Positions 16,597-25,722 of a stretch of 64,000 nt of DNA are shown piece by piece. Below the pieces are notes generated by a model that saw nothing but the letters and a program-made list of their open reading frames with translations, searched no databases and was not told where the DNA came from. The stretch is from Treponema sp. (GTDB lineage: Bacteria; Spirochaetota; Spirochaetia; Treponematales; Breznakiellaceae). Every line of letters starts with the position of its first letter. Position 1 is the stretch's first letter. The DNA is taken from the NCBI GenBank assembly GCA_009777735.1, contig WRLF01000011.1, positions 34,741 to 98,740 of the forward strand, read 5' to 3'. Both the position numbers and the translations under genes were made by a program.

Positions 16597-16886
16597 AATT
16601 ATTTTATTCATTATTTTTTATTATGGTAATTTCCATACCTCTTTTCCTGGGAATTAATACACGTCAATCCAATAAATGCGGTGAAATCAGAATAAATATT
16701 AAAATGCTCGAAAAACATCAGGAAAATTCCGTAGAAAAAAATAAAATCGTTGCTGCCGAAATTGCCGACTTGATGGCGGTTGAAAGACTGGAAAATGTTG
16801 CGAGAAACAATCTGGGGCTGAGGAAAATGCGCCCCGAAGAAACTCGTTTAATAATATTGGGGGGGGGAAAGGGGCATGATCTCTGA
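16593..16886 (+). CDS. ftsL: FtsL-like cell division protein
   Basis: A 97-residue bitopic membrane protein. Residues 3-20 form the transmembrane segment, followed by a coiled-coil stretch (NIKMLEKHQENSVEKNKIVAAEIADL) and LENVARNNLGLRKMRPEETRLI, the typical FtsL/DivIC ending. In other bacteria FtsL works with FtsQ and FtsB to activate septal wall synthesis. FtsL proteins are hard to recognise by sequence, so position between rsmH and murF carries much of the call. The last codons contain a run of nine G, and the gene overlaps murF by eleven bases. Confidence 0.75.
   Translation: MKLFYSLFFIMVISIPLFLGINTRQSNKCGEIRINIKMLEKHQENSVEKNKIVAAEIADLMAVERLENVARNNLGLRKMRPEETRLIILGGGKGHDL
16859..16867 (+). 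repeat. poly-G tract of nine in the 3' end of ftsL
   Basis: Nine consecutive G bases encode part of LGGGKG near the FtsL-like C-terminus and lie nine bases before the murF start codon. Together with the following GGGG they also form the murF ribosome-site region. Confidence 0.85.
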
Positions 16887-18273
16887 CAGCTTGCTTCTGG
16901 AATTCGCTGAACTTTCTCCCGCTCTTCATGCAGAATTATTCTCTCCGAATCCCGGGATAACCGGTTTTTCTTCGGTAAGTATCGACTCCCGTAAGGTGCA
17001 AAAAGGGGCGCTTTTTACGGCGATTCCCGGTTCTGCTGTTGACGGACATTCTTTTGTGGAATCGGCTTTCAGGAACGGCGCCGCCGCAGCAATGGTGGAG
17101 CGGGACAAGCTTGAAGCATTTAATCTTGAATATACGGCTAAAACCCTGGGTAAAACCCTTATCATTGTCAATAATACAATTCGTGGGCTGCAGGATGCGG
17201 CCAGGCTGTACCTTAAAAAATTTCCCGGTCTTCTGAAAATCGCCATTACCGGATCTGCCGGCAAAACTACCACAAAGGAAATTGCCGCAGCAATTATCGG
17301 CTTGAATAAAAAAGTTATTGTTAATCCGGGAAATTATAATTCGGAAACCGGGTTACCCCTGGCTGTTTTTGGAATCCGGGCCTGTCATGAAGTCGGTATA
17401 TTTGAGATGGGTATGAACCGAACCGGGGAGATTACAGAACTTGCTTCGGTACTTATTCCTGACATTGCATTAATTACAAACATAGGTTATGCCCATATCG
17501 GAATCATCGGCAGTATTGAAGGAATTGCCAAGGAAAAAAAAGAAATATTTTCCTGTTTTGATAAAAAAAGCATTGCACTGATTCCGGCAGACAGTAATTT
17601 CCGTGATTATCTTGCCGAAGGGGTCGCGGGCAGGGTGTCGTATTACGGTGAAAAATCTTTTGCGGAATTTGAAGGAACACGAAGTTTAGGGCTGGAAGGC
17701 ACCGAGATATTCTGGGACGGGCAAACAATACGTTTTCCGCTGCCGGGTAAACATTCTCTTGCCAATGCCTTTGCCGCCATTGCCATAGCGCGGGAATTTC
17801 ATGTCACAAACGAGATGATTAAACAGGGGCTTGAATCGGTACAACCGCTGTTTGGGCGCGGGGAGATAATGTACGGCAGGACAACGGTTATACGGGATTG
17901 CTATAATTCCAATCCGGAAGCTCTTGCCGGAGTACTGGATTTTTGCGAAAGCCTGGAGTGGCCCGGCCGCCGTGTGTATGTTATTGGTGAAATGCTGGAA
18001 TTGGGTAAAAATTCACAGACAGCGCATGAAGACGCAGGCCTGTTGTTAGCCGGTTCAAAAGCAGACAAGGTGTTCCTTTTCGGAGAAGAAACAAAGGCAG
18101 CGGTAAAGAAGTCAGAAAATGGGCGGTTTTTCCATACTTGCGATATGGATGAGTTATCAGCCGTTCTGGACGATTATGTGCAGGACGGGGATCTGGTTTT
18201 ACTTAAAGGATCACGGGGTTGTGCTCTGGAAAGGTTGTGCACCGTTCTTGAAGGAGAAGCGTATGTTCCGTGA
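16876..18273 (+). CDS. murF: UDP-MurNAc-tripeptide:D-Ala-D-Ala ligase MurF
   Basis: A 465-residue cytoplasmic Mur ligase that adds D-Ala-D-Ala to the peptidoglycan precursor. The N-terminal substrate domain has VSIDSRKVQKGALFTAIPG. The ATP site is ITGSAGKTTTKE, followed by NPGNYNSETGLPL, diagnostic of MurF, and FEMGMNRTGEI. The C-terminal domain has RDCYNSNPEAL. Length and motifs match the family. It overlaps ftsL upstream and mraY downstream. The other Mur ligase genes are not in this cluster. Confidence 0.95.
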   Translation: MISDSLLLEFAELSPALHAELFSPNPGITGFSSVSIDSRKVQKGALFTAIPGSAVDGHSFVESAFRNGAAAAMVERDKLEAFNLEYTAKTLGKTLIIVNNTIRGLQDAARLYLKKFPGLLKIAITGSAGKTTTKEIAAAIIGLNKKVIVNPGNYNSETGLPLAVFGIRACHEVGIFEMGMNRTGEITELASVLIPDIALITNIGYAHIGIIGSIEGIAKEKKEIFSCFDKKSIALIPADSNFRDYLAEGVAGRVSYYGEKSFAEFEGTRSLGLEGTEIFWDGQTIRFPLPGKHSLANAFAAIAIAREFHVTNEMIKQGLESVQPLFGRGEIMYGRTTVIRDCYNSNPEALAGVLDFCESLEWPGRRVYVIGEMLELGKNSQTAHEDAGLLLAGSKADKVFLFGEETKAAVKKSENGRFFHTCDMDELSAVLDDYVQDGDLVLLKGSRGCALERLCTVLEGEAYVP

Positions 18274-19342
18274 ATTTCTTTCTCCGCTGGTAAGATATTT
18301 TACGCCATTTAATGTTTTTAACTATCTTACTTTTCGGAGCGCTTATGCGGCGCTGACAACTCTGCTGATTTGCTTTCTGTTTGGCGCCAGGATCATTGAG
18401 GCGCTGAGAAAATTGAAAATAGGGCAAAATGTCCGCAGTGACGGCCCGCAGACTCATCTGGTGAAAACAGGTACACCGACCATGGGAGGAATTTTTATTA
18501 TTGGTTCGGTGGTAATAGCCATGCTTTTCTGGGGTGATATTCAAAACAGAATGGTGTGGCTTGCACTTATTTCATTTGCCGCTTTCGGCGCTATCGGTTT
18601 TATTGACGATTATCTGAAAGTTACCAAAAATAACTGTGCCGGTCTGCCTGCATGGGGAAAACTTGCCGGTCAGTTTATCACAGCACTTGCCATTGTATTA
18701 TATCTGTACTTTACCGGCGGCGATGAAATGACATCGCTGTACGTGCCGTTTTTTAAAAATCCGGTTATTGACATGGGAGTGCTGTGGATACCGTTTGGTG
18801 TATTGCTGATTATGGGAGAATCGAACGCGGTAAATTTCACTGATGGTCTTGATGGGCTTTTGGCAGGGCTGTTGATTTTTGTATTTGCTACGCTTGCTAT
18901 CCTTACATATATTTCAGGGCGCGTTGATTATTCGGCATATCTGAATTTACCGTACATGTCCTATGCGGGAGAACTTACCGTTTTGTGCCTTGCCATAGTA
19001 GGCGCCCTTGTGGGGTTTCTTTGGTTTAACTCGCATCCTGCGGAAGTTTTAATGGGTGATGTAGGCAGTCTTTCACTGGGCGGAGTTGTTGCCGTTATCT
19101 CCCTTATAATCAAGAAAGAACTGCTCATTTTGATTATCGGCGGTGTGTTTATTCTGGAAATTATGTCAGTCATCATACAGGTTGCATCGTATAAACTAAG
19201 AAAAAAGCGAGTGTTCAAAATGGCGCCGCTGCATCATCACTTTGAACTTTCCGGCTGGCCGGAGGCTAAAGTTGTTGTTCGTTTCTGGATTTTGGGAGGG
19301 CTGTTTGCGATTATTGCCCTTTCAACTTTAAAAATACAGTAG
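18263..19342 (+). CDS. mraY: phospho-N-acetylmuramoyl-pentapeptide transferase MraY
   Basis: A 359-residue polytopic enzyme that makes lipid I at the inner membrane. The conserved acidic motifs are present: GFIDDYLKVTKNN, NAVNFTDGLDGL and the LHHHFEL segment near the C-terminus. About ten hydrophobic segments can be traced. The ATG at 18263 follows AAGGAGAAG and gives the usual N-terminus with YFTPFNVFNYLTFRSAYA; a longer reading starts within murF. The gene overlaps murF by eleven bases. Confidence 0.95.
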   Translation: MFREFLSPLVRYFTPFNVFNYLTFRSAYAALTTLLICFLFGARIIEALRKLKIGQNVRSDGPQTHLVKTGTPTMGGIFIIGSVVIAMLFWGDIQNRMVWLALISFAAFGAIGFIDDYLKVTKNNCAGLPAWGKLAGQFITALAIVLYLYFTGGDEMTSLYVPFFKNPVIDMGVLWIPFGVLLIMGESNAVNFTDGLDGLLAGLLIFVFATLAILTYISGRVDYSAYLNLPYMSYAGELTVLCLAIVGALVGFLWFNSHPAEVLMGDVGSLSLGGVVAVISLIIKKELLILIIGGVFILEIMSVIIQVASYKLRKKRVFKMAPLHHHFELSGWPEAKVVVRFWILGGLFAIIALSTLKIQ

Positions 19343-19350
19343 GGGGATTT

Positions 19351-20526
19351 GTGGGTTTAATGACGGAAGACAATAAGTCAGTCAGATATGATATTTTTCT
19401 CATTGCAATCATTGTGTTTTTAACATTTTTGGGATTAGTTACACTTTATTCCGCATCTTATTTATTCGCATCAAATCAACCCACCAGATTTGCAAGCGGC
19501 TTTGAGCCTGTAGTTAAGAATATTTTTATTTGTATTGCTATGCTCGTAGTATTCCCTTTCCTTGCCATGATTAAACTGGATTTTTTTATTAAATGGAAAT
19601 TAATTATAGTCCTGTTGGTCGGCACCGTAGTGTTAAATATTTTTCCGTTTTTTCCCGTATTCCGCAAGGAAAACTTTAATCCGCAGACAGATGCCATGCG
19701 GTGGATCTATATTTACGGTATAAGTTTTCAGCCTTCGGAATTAATCAAGTTTGTACTCCCGGTATATTCTGCGTATATTTTAACCAAAAACAAAGACAGG
19801 CTTGATACATTTGTACGCGGTCCGCTGCCGCTGGCTATATGGACTGCAATTTTCTGTATATTGGTATTATTCCAGAATAACTTTTCCGAAGCAGTTCTCA
19901 TCGTACTGACCAGTTTTACAATCTGTTTTCTTGCCGGTATTGGCCTGCAATGGTTTGTGGTCGGGTTTATAGCTGTTGTTTCGGCGGGCGTTCTTCTGAT
20001 AGTTTCTGATAGTACCGGATACAGGTTACAGCGTTTAATCAACTTTGGCCAGCATGAGGCAGATCCAACGGGCATGGGTTTTCAAATAACCAACAGCCTT
20101 GAAGCAATAAGAGCCGGCGGTTTTTGGGGAAAAGGCATTGGACAGGGAAGCATGAAAATTTCTGTGCCCGAAGTTCACGGAGATTTCATCTTTGCTTCTT
20201 ATGCGGAAGAATCGGGGTTTCTGGGTGTATTGCTCTATTTTATTATTATTGGAGCTTTTACCGCTATTTGTTATTATGTTGCCTGGAAGAATAAAAATAT
20301 GCACCATCGGCTTCTTGCACTTGGATTGGTAACACCGATTATCATACAGACAATTATGAATATTGCCGTTGTTACAAACATTATTCCTACTACCGGCGTT
20401 ACCCTGCCGTTTTTTTCGGCCGGCGGGTCTTCGCTGTTAATCACACTGGCGAGCTCCGCTTTGCTTGTTAACATCACAAGGCGGCATATTTTATCAAATA
20501 ATACGGAGAGAAATTATGATGGGTGA
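19351..20526 (+). CDS. ftsW: peptidoglycan polymerase FtsW (SEDS family)
   Basis: A 391-residue multi-pass membrane protein of the SEDS family, which polymerises lipid II at the septum. YSASYLFA, FQPSELIKFVLPVY and the C-terminal IIPTTGVTLPFFSAGGSSLL are characteristic. The start is a GTG at 19351 behind AGGGGG, with an ATG three codons later as alternative. The gene order around it (mraY, then ftsQ) supports the division enzyme rather than the elongation paralogue RodA. Confidence 0.93.
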   Translation: MGLMTEDNKSVRYDIFLIAIIVFLTFLGLVTLYSASYLFASNQPTRFASGFEPVVKNIFICIAMLVVFPFLAMIKLDFFIKWKLIIVLLVGTVVLNIFPFFPVFRKENFNPQTDAMRWIYIYGISFQPSELIKFVLPVYSAYILTKNKDRLDTFVRGPLPLAIWTAIFCILVLFQNNFSEAVLIVLTSFTICFLAGIGLQWFVVGFIAVVSAGVLLIVSDSTGYRLQRLINFGQHEADPTGMGFQITNSLEAIRAGGFWGKGIGQGSMKISVPEVHGDFIFASYAEESGFLGVLLYFIIIGAFTAICYYVAWKNKNMHHRLLALGLVTPIIIQTIMNIAVVTNIIPTTGVTLPFFSAGGSSLLITLASSALLVNITRRHILSNNTERNYDG

Positions 20527-21358
20527 TTTTATTTACTCTGAAGAAATTGACAAGGCAGAGACAGCGTATACTTCCGATATTCCGCAAAAAATAGAAAAAA
20601 ATCTGAAACGTTTTTTGTTGGCAGCGGCGGTATTCATTTCCGGCGGTATACTCTGGATTTTTTGCATCAACCCTCTTACCGTACCGGCGAAAATAGAAGT
20701 CATGAGTTTTCCGGGATTTTACAGGACGGATGTACTGGAATTTGCCGGTATGAACAGCGGCGCTACATATATTTCGGTGAATGCGGCAGCGGCAGAACGG
20801 CTGCTTTCCTCACATCATATGGTGGAGTCGGCCCGGGTTGTCAAGCATTTCCCGGACCGGCTTTCGATTTTTCTTGAGCCGAGAAAGGCAGTTGCCGTAA
20901 GCCTTATTAAGTCCAATGGCAGGACTTTGCCGGTATACATTGACAGGAACGGAGTGATACTGGAAATAGGCGCCGATACCGGGTCAATGCCGTCTCCCCT
21001 GATGCCTGTTGTTTCGGGAGTTATTGAAAGCAATTCACAGTTGTGGCAGGGGATGCCGCTTTCCGATTCTGTTCTTCCGCTGTTTTCACGGATTGGGGCA
21101 ATTAACGATGAAAACCCGATTATCTGGCAGGCAATATCGGAAATAAAAATTGAACCCAAAAGCAATGGTTTGTTTGACCTTATACTGTACCCTGTTAACG
21201 GATCGATAAGACTAAGGATGGGAAGCAATATTACCATTGACAGTATTTCCACTGCACTTTTAATGCATGAGGTATGCCTGGAATTCGGAAATTCCATACC
21301 TGATGAAATTGATGTTCGCTCCGGTATTGGAGTGATTAATGGTTTGTCAGCAAATTAA
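20516..21358 (+). CDS. ftsQ: FtsQ/DivIB-type cell division protein
   Basis: A 280-residue bitopic protein. A cytoplasmic N-terminus of about 35 residues precedes a transmembrane segment (FLLAAAVFISGGILWIFCI). A POTRA domain follows with MSFPGFYRTDVLEFAGMNSG and RLLSSHHMVESARVVKHFPD, then a beta domain (RKAVAVSLIKSNGRTLPVYI). This is the FtsQ layout. It begins at two adjacent ATG codons behind GGAGAG and overlaps ftsW by eleven bases. Its POTRA domain would contact the FtsL partner in the periplasm, which is family knowledge. Confidence 0.87.
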   Translation: MMGDFIYSEEIDKAETAYTSDIPQKIEKNLKRFLLAAAVFISGGILWIFCINPLTVPAKIEVMSFPGFYRTDVLEFAGMNSGATYISVNAAAAERLLSSHHMVESARVVKHFPDRLSIFLEPRKAVAVSLIKSNGRTLPVYIDRNGVILEIGADTGSMPSPLMPVVSGVIESNSQLWQGMPLSDSVLPLFSRIGAINDENPIIWQAISEIKIEPKSNGLFDLILYPVNGSIRLRMGSNITIDSISTALLMHEVCLEFGNSIPDEIDVRSGIGVINGLSAN

Positions 21359-21414
21359 GCGGTCAATGAAATTGACGCAAGTTTGTGGGCAGGCACTAAT
21401 TAAGGAGGACCGCT

Positions 21415-22704
21415 TTGGCAAATGAAGATCTGATTGTCGGTCTGGACATAGGAACGACAAAAATTTGTGTTATAGTCGGTGAACGAAATGAAAAGGGCAT
21501 TATCAATATTACCGGCATAGGGGTAAAACCTTCTGTAGGTATGAGAAAAGGGGTTATTGTCAACATTGAAGCAACGATAAAATCGATACATGAAGCAGTT
21601 TACGCAGCGGAGATGATGTGCGGAAGGGAAGTTCATGCCTGCTGGACGGGGATAGGAGGCAATCACATTGAAGGGATTAATTCCCGGGGTGTTGTTGCAA
21701 TAGCCGGGCAGAAACGGGAAAAAAACCGTGAGATCAACAAAGAAGACATTTACCGTGTCATTGAAGCGGCCAGAGCCGTTGTTATCCCTCTGGATCGCCA
21801 AATCATCCAGACAATTCCCCAAACGTATAATGTTGATAACCACAGAAGAATAAAAGATCCGCTTGGAATGATCGGTGTACGCCTGGAAGCCGAGGTGCAT
21901 ATTATTACCAGTTCGGCAACAAGCGCGGAAAATCTTCTGCGGTGCGTTAATCGTACCGGTTTTAAAGTGAATGATTCTCTTTTATTACAGGTGCTTGCAG
22001 CTGGACGTGCTGTGCTTACTCCGGAAGAACAGGACCTTGGCGTTGCTCTCATAGACCTTGGCGGCGGAACTACCGATGTTCTGGTGTATTATGACGGCGC
22101 TCCTTATTCGACATTTACCATTCCGGTAGGCGGATATGAGGTTACAAAGGACATATCAACAATAAAAAGTATTTCCATCGAAGAAGCTGAAAGGGTTAAA
22201 ACAAAATCGGCGTGCTGCTGGGAACCTATGCTTGAAGGAAGCGAAGATATAATAGTTCCCGGTATGGGGGGACGTGCGCCAATGGCGATTCCCCGTTCGC
22301 ATATTTATGGCATTGTAAAACCCAGAATGGAAGAAATTTTCGAGCTTGTTAAACAAAAACTTGATTGTCTTGGCCTTCCCCGGCCTTTAAGCGGCGGTAT
22401 TGTGTTAACCGGTGGCGGGGCGGCGCTGAACGGAGCAGTGGAACTTGCCGGAGAGATATTTAAACTGCCGGTACGTCTGGGAATACCGATACGTTTTGCA
22501 AACCTTGGAGGGCTTGTTGACGAATACCGCGATCCCGGCTATGCAACCGCCATTGGGCTGGTATTGGAAGGAGATAGAAGAGAAAAAGATGAATTCTCCG
22601 ATTGGGTAATTCCGATACGGCCGGGACATGGAAGCAATGGTTCGCAAGGGCCTTTAAAGAAAATCGAAGATTTTTTTGAGTGGATAAAAAATGGTCTGTT
22701 TTAG
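21415..22704 (+). CDS. ftsA: cell division protein FtsA
   Basis: A 429-residue actin-like ATPase that tethers FtsZ to the membrane. Phosphate-1 motif VGLDIGTTKICVIVGE, 1C-domain segment around VNIEATIKSIHEAVYAAE, phosphate-2 LIDLGGGTTDVLVYYDG and adenosine motif IVLTGGGAALNGAVELA are present. The C-terminus ends in an amphipathic FFEWIKNGLF, the membrane-targeting helix. Translation starts at TTG (21415), six bases after AAGGAGG; no ATG or GTG is better placed. A weak start on a strong ribosome site may hold FtsA low relative to FtsZ. Confidence 0.95.
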   Translation: MANEDLIVGLDIGTTKICVIVGERNEKGIINITGIGVKPSVGMRKGVIVNIEATIKSIHEAVYAAEMMCGREVHACWTGIGGNHIEGINSRGVVAIAGQKREKNREINKEDIYRVIEAARAVVIPLDRQIIQTIPQTYNVDNHRRIKDPLGMIGVRLEAEVHIITSSATSAENLLRCVNRTGFKVNDSLLLQVLAAGRAVLTPEEQDLGVALIDLGGGTTDVLVYYDGAPYSTFTIPVGGYEVTKDISTIKSISIEEAERVKTKSACCWEPMLEGSEDIIVPGMGGRAPMAIPRSHIYGIVKPRMEEIFELVKQKLDCLGLPRPLSGGIVLTGGGAALNGAVELAGEIFKLPVRLGIPIRFANLGGLVDEYRDPGYATAIGLVLEGDRREKDEFSDWVIPIRPGHGSNGSQGPLKKIEDFFEWIKNGLF

Positions 22705-22753
22705 ATCTTTTTTATATAAATTAATTTTATTGAAATGAAATGGGAGGAATTAA

Positions 22754-24004
22754 ATGAGTCAAATGCAAATTTTTGAGGTAAGGGAGTTTGAACCATCGGT
22801 TGCGGTTTTACCTGCAATGTCTCCGGCTGTCATCAAGGTAGTTGGCGCCGGGGGCGGCGGATCAAACGCTGTTAACAGAATGATTGAAAGCGGGTTGTCG
22901 GGAGTACAGTTTATCGTGATTAACACAGATGTGCAGGACCTGAGTAAAAGCATGGCCGATTACAAGCTACAAATAGGATCAAGGCTTACCGGCGGCAGAG
23001 GTGCCGGGGGCAAGCCAAGCACCGGAGAAGATGCAGCGAAAGAGGATCTTGAGAAGATCAGTGATTTATTACGCGGTGCCGATATGGTTTTTGTTACAGC
23101 GGGCATGGGCGGCGGTACCGGCACCGGTTCTGCTCCCGTCATTGCGAAAATAGCAAAGGATCATGGGGCGCTTACTGTCGGTGTGGTTACGAAGCCGTTT
23201 ACATTCGAAGGAAAAACAAAAATGCTGATTGCCGAAGACGGGATACATAAACTTCGCGAAGAAGTTGATACCCTGATAGTGATTCCCAATGAAAATCTTT
23301 TTAAGATAGTTGACAGTAAAATGACCAGCCTTCAGGCTTATGGCATAGCAGATGATGTTCTCAACCAGGGTGTACAGGCCATAGCTGATCTGATTACAAA
23401 ACCAGGCATTATCAATACTGATTTTGCCGATGTGCAATCAACAATGAAAGGGCAGGGGGACGCTCTTATGGGGATTGGAAAGGGTTCCGGAGATACCCGT
23501 GCCAGGGATGCTGCTGCCGGCGCCATCGACAACCCCCTTCTGGAAGACACCAGTATTAAGGGCGCGACCCGGCTTTTGGTTAATATTTCCGGGCCTGAAA
23601 ATATTACCATGGTTGAAATCGCAGAGATTATGCAAATGATAAAGGCCGAGGCAGATCCGGATGTAGAAACAATTTATGGTCAGAATTATGATCCCGATTT
23701 GGGAGATAATATCAAGGTGACGGTAATCGCAACGGGTTTCCATGAAAGAAAATCAATGCCGGTACACAAGGATAATCCGCAGCGGAGATACGAAACTGCC
23801 CTTGGTGAAATAGTCAGCCATGAACGCTTTAAAGAGATGATGAGTCAGGGATCGGGACATCGTAATTTTGACAGTTTTAGCGGATATTCAAAATCCGGGG
23901 TTAATTCTGAAATTTTTGATGTACCTTCGGTGGTTCGGAGATTCAACCCGGAGACTGACGATGGGCTTGTAGGCAATTTACCGGCAAGAAGAAGGAATGC
24001 CTGA
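22754..24004 (+). CDS. ftsZ: cell division GTPase FtsZ
   Basis: A 416-residue tubulin homologue that forms the division ring. GTP-binding motifs are complete: [15 protein letters not shown], the tubulin signature [15 protein letters not shown], and the T7 loop [11 protein letters not shown]. The C-terminal linker is short and ends with a degenerate peptide ([12 protein letters not shown], then LPARRRNA). An extra N-terminal stretch of about 25 residues ([15 protein letters not shown]) precedes the core. The gene follows ftsA after 49 A/T-rich bases with its own GGGAGG site, and overlaps the recombinase gene by eight bases. Confidence 0.97.
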   Translation: MSQMQIFEVREFEPSVAVLPAMSPAVIKVVGAGGGGSNAVNRMIESGLSGVQFIVINTDVQDLSKSMADYKLQIGSRLTGGRGAGGKPSTGEDAAKEDLEKISDLLRGADMVFVTAGMGGGTGTGSAPVIAKIAKDHGALTVGVVTKPFTFEGKTKMLIAEDGIHKLREEVDTLIVIPNENLFKIVDSKMTSLQAYGIADDVLNQGVQAIADLITKPGIINTDFADVQSTMKGQGDALMGIGKGSGDTRARDAAAGAIDNPLLEDTSIKGATRLLVNISGPENITMVEIAEIMQMIKAEADPDVETIYGQNYDPDLGDNIKVTVIATGFHERKSMPVHKDNPQRRYETALGEIVSHERFKEMMSQGSGHRNFDSFSGYSKSGVNSEIFDVPSVVRRFNPETDDGLVGNLPARRRNA

Positions 24005-24956
24005 ACTTACAATGCCTGGTTCCAAGAACACTGTACTGCTGGACAGGTTCTGCGTACGGTTTACTGCCATTGACCGGCGATCGCCCCTGACCGTCGATGC
24101 CTACAGTCTGGAACTGCGCCGTTTTTTTGATTATATCGAGGCTCAAGGCCTGGAAGCAGAAAATGTAACAACAGAGCATCTGATCGGATATCTTGGACGG
24201 CGCAAAGAAAACGATTGCCTTGGTACACGTTCCGCTGCCAAGGCAATATCCTGTCTGAGGTCTTTTTTTCGATTTTGCATCGCTGAAGGCATAAGGCCGG
24301 ATAACCCTGCTGCTCTGCTGGAAACTCCCCGCAGGCATTTGCTCCTTCCTGAAACTATGGACAGTGAAACAGTCGATTGTGTCCTTGCCGGAATTGATGC
24401 CGGAAACCCGCTAGGGTTGCGTGACAGGGCGCTTTTTGAAATGATATATTCATCGGGCTTAAGAATTTCCGAGGCTGCAGGTCTGAATATGCATGACATT
24501 GATATTCAGGAAGGCATTGCCAGGATACGGGGAAAAGGAAACAAGGAACGGCTGGTAGTTTTTGGTCCGGAAGCGGCAATGTGGCTGCAGCGCTACATTG
24601 ATGAATCAAGACCGTCCCTTGCGGACGGGGGAGGGCGCGGTAACGCCCTTTTTGTCGGCAGGAACGGCAAGCGGCTTTCCAGGAAAGGAATTTGGAAAAA
24701 CTATGCAAAATACGCCGCTCGTGCAGGAACCGGTTCCCGCGTCCATGCCCTCAGGCATAGTTTCGCAACCGGACTGTTACGGGGCGGAGCGGACTTACGG
24801 ACTGTGCAGGCTCTTTTAGGGCACGCTGACCTTGCTACAACGCAGATCTATACCCATGTAGATTCTGAATTGCTGCAGGAAAGCCACCGCAAGTATCTTC
24901 CCCGGCTTGAATCGCAAAAATTAACCGTGCTAAATCATACGGGAAAAAGGAACTAA
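23997..24956 (+). CDS. Xer-type tyrosine recombinase, copy 1
   Basis: A 319-residue tyrosine recombinase. The SAM-like N-terminal domain (TVDAYSLELRRFFDYIEAQG) precedes the catalytic domain, in which the RKHRHY set is visible: Arg in SSGLRISEAAGL, Lys in GKGNKERLV, HALRHSFATGLL, and GHADLATTQIYTHVD with the nucleophilic Tyr. This is the XerC/XerD family that resolves chromosome dimers at dif. The start lies in the ftsZ 3' end, so it is co-transcribed with division genes. A second Xer lies at 28886; which one is C or D was not settled. Confidence 0.9.
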   Translation: MPELTMPGSKNTVLLDRFCVRFTAIDRRSPLTVDAYSLELRRFFDYIEAQGLEAENVTTEHLIGYLGRRKENDCLGTRSAAKAISCLRSFFRFCIAEGIRPDNPAALLETPRRHLLLPETMDSETVDCVLAGIDAGNPLGLRDRALFEMIYSSGLRISEAAGLNMHDIDIQEGIARIRGKGNKERLVVFGPEAAMWLQRYIDESRPSLADGGGRGNALFVGRNGKRLSRKGIWKNYAKYAARAGTGSRVHALRHSFATGLLRGGADLRTVQALLGHADLATTQIYTHVDSELLQESHRKYLPRLESQKLTVLNHTGKRN

Positions 24957-24958
24957 CC

Positions 24959-25711
24959 ATGAATAAAAAAATAAAAGATTCGATTATTGGTGCACTTGTA
25001 TTACTTGTTGTTATTGCATTGATTATTTTTGTTTACAGCAATGCGAAAAGCAGGGAACAAAGGGAGTTGGAAAGGCGTATCAATGCTTTATCCCCGCGGG
25101 GCGGCATTCCTCAAACCATTGATGGCTTGAGAGAAGCTATTAATATATATGAATCTCAGATCGAATTCAATGTGCAAACAGGCGCTCAGACCGGCGTATA
25201 CTGGAAAATACTTGCCATACGGCTTGCCGACCGGAACATGCACCGTGATGCTCTTGATGCGCTGGAACGTGCTATTCATTTTAATACCAGTGATCCAACT
25301 TTATTTCACTTAACCGGCGAATACGCTTCGGTTGTGGCGGCATCGGTTGTGGGTTTTTCGGGGGATGCCGCTGCGGAAAAAGAACAATTAACCAATCTTG
25401 CCGAAGCCGGGTATCTGCGAGCCATTGAATTAGATGCCACGTATATGAGACCCCGGCTGGGTCTTGGGGTAATGTATACTTTTGACCTGAACCGCCCCGC
25501 AGAAGCAATCCCGCACCTTGAAAAATTTGTGCAGTCTTCTCCGAGCAATGTCTCGGGGATGTTTGTTTTGGCTCGTGCCTATTATATGACTGAAAATTTT
25601 TACCCTGCTATTGAGTTATACGACAGGATCATTGCTGTTTCCAGGGATCAGAGTGTGCAGGCGGAGGCACAGAATAACAAGGAAACAATTATGTCTCAGA
25701 TGGGATTTTAG
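24959..25711 (+). CDS. membrane-anchored TPR protein
   Basis: A 250-residue protein. Residues 8-27 form one transmembrane anchor (IIGALVLLVVIALIIFVYS). The remainder is helical with tetratricopeptide-like units: KILAIRLADRNMHRDALDAL, the EAGYLRAIELDATYMRPRLG repeat, and SGMFVLARAYYMTENFYPAI. TPRs are protein-protein docking surfaces. It begins three bases after the recombinase stop codon, so it belongs to the same transcript. Position after ftsZ suggests a part in envelope assembly or division, but no direct motif shows this. Confidence 0.8.
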   Translation: MNKKIKDSIIGALVLLVVIALIIFVYSNAKSREQRELERRINALSPRGGIPQTIDGLREAINIYESQIEFNVQTGAQTGVYWKILAIRLADRNMHRDALDALERAIHFNTSDPTLFHLTGEYASVVAASVVGFSGDAAAEKEQLTNLAEAGYLRAIELDATYMRPRLGLGVMYTFDLNRPAEAIPHLEKFVQSSPSNVSGMFVLARAYYMTENFYPAIELYDRIIAVSRDQSVQAEAQNNKETIMSQMGF

Positions 25712-25722
25712 GTAAACAATCT

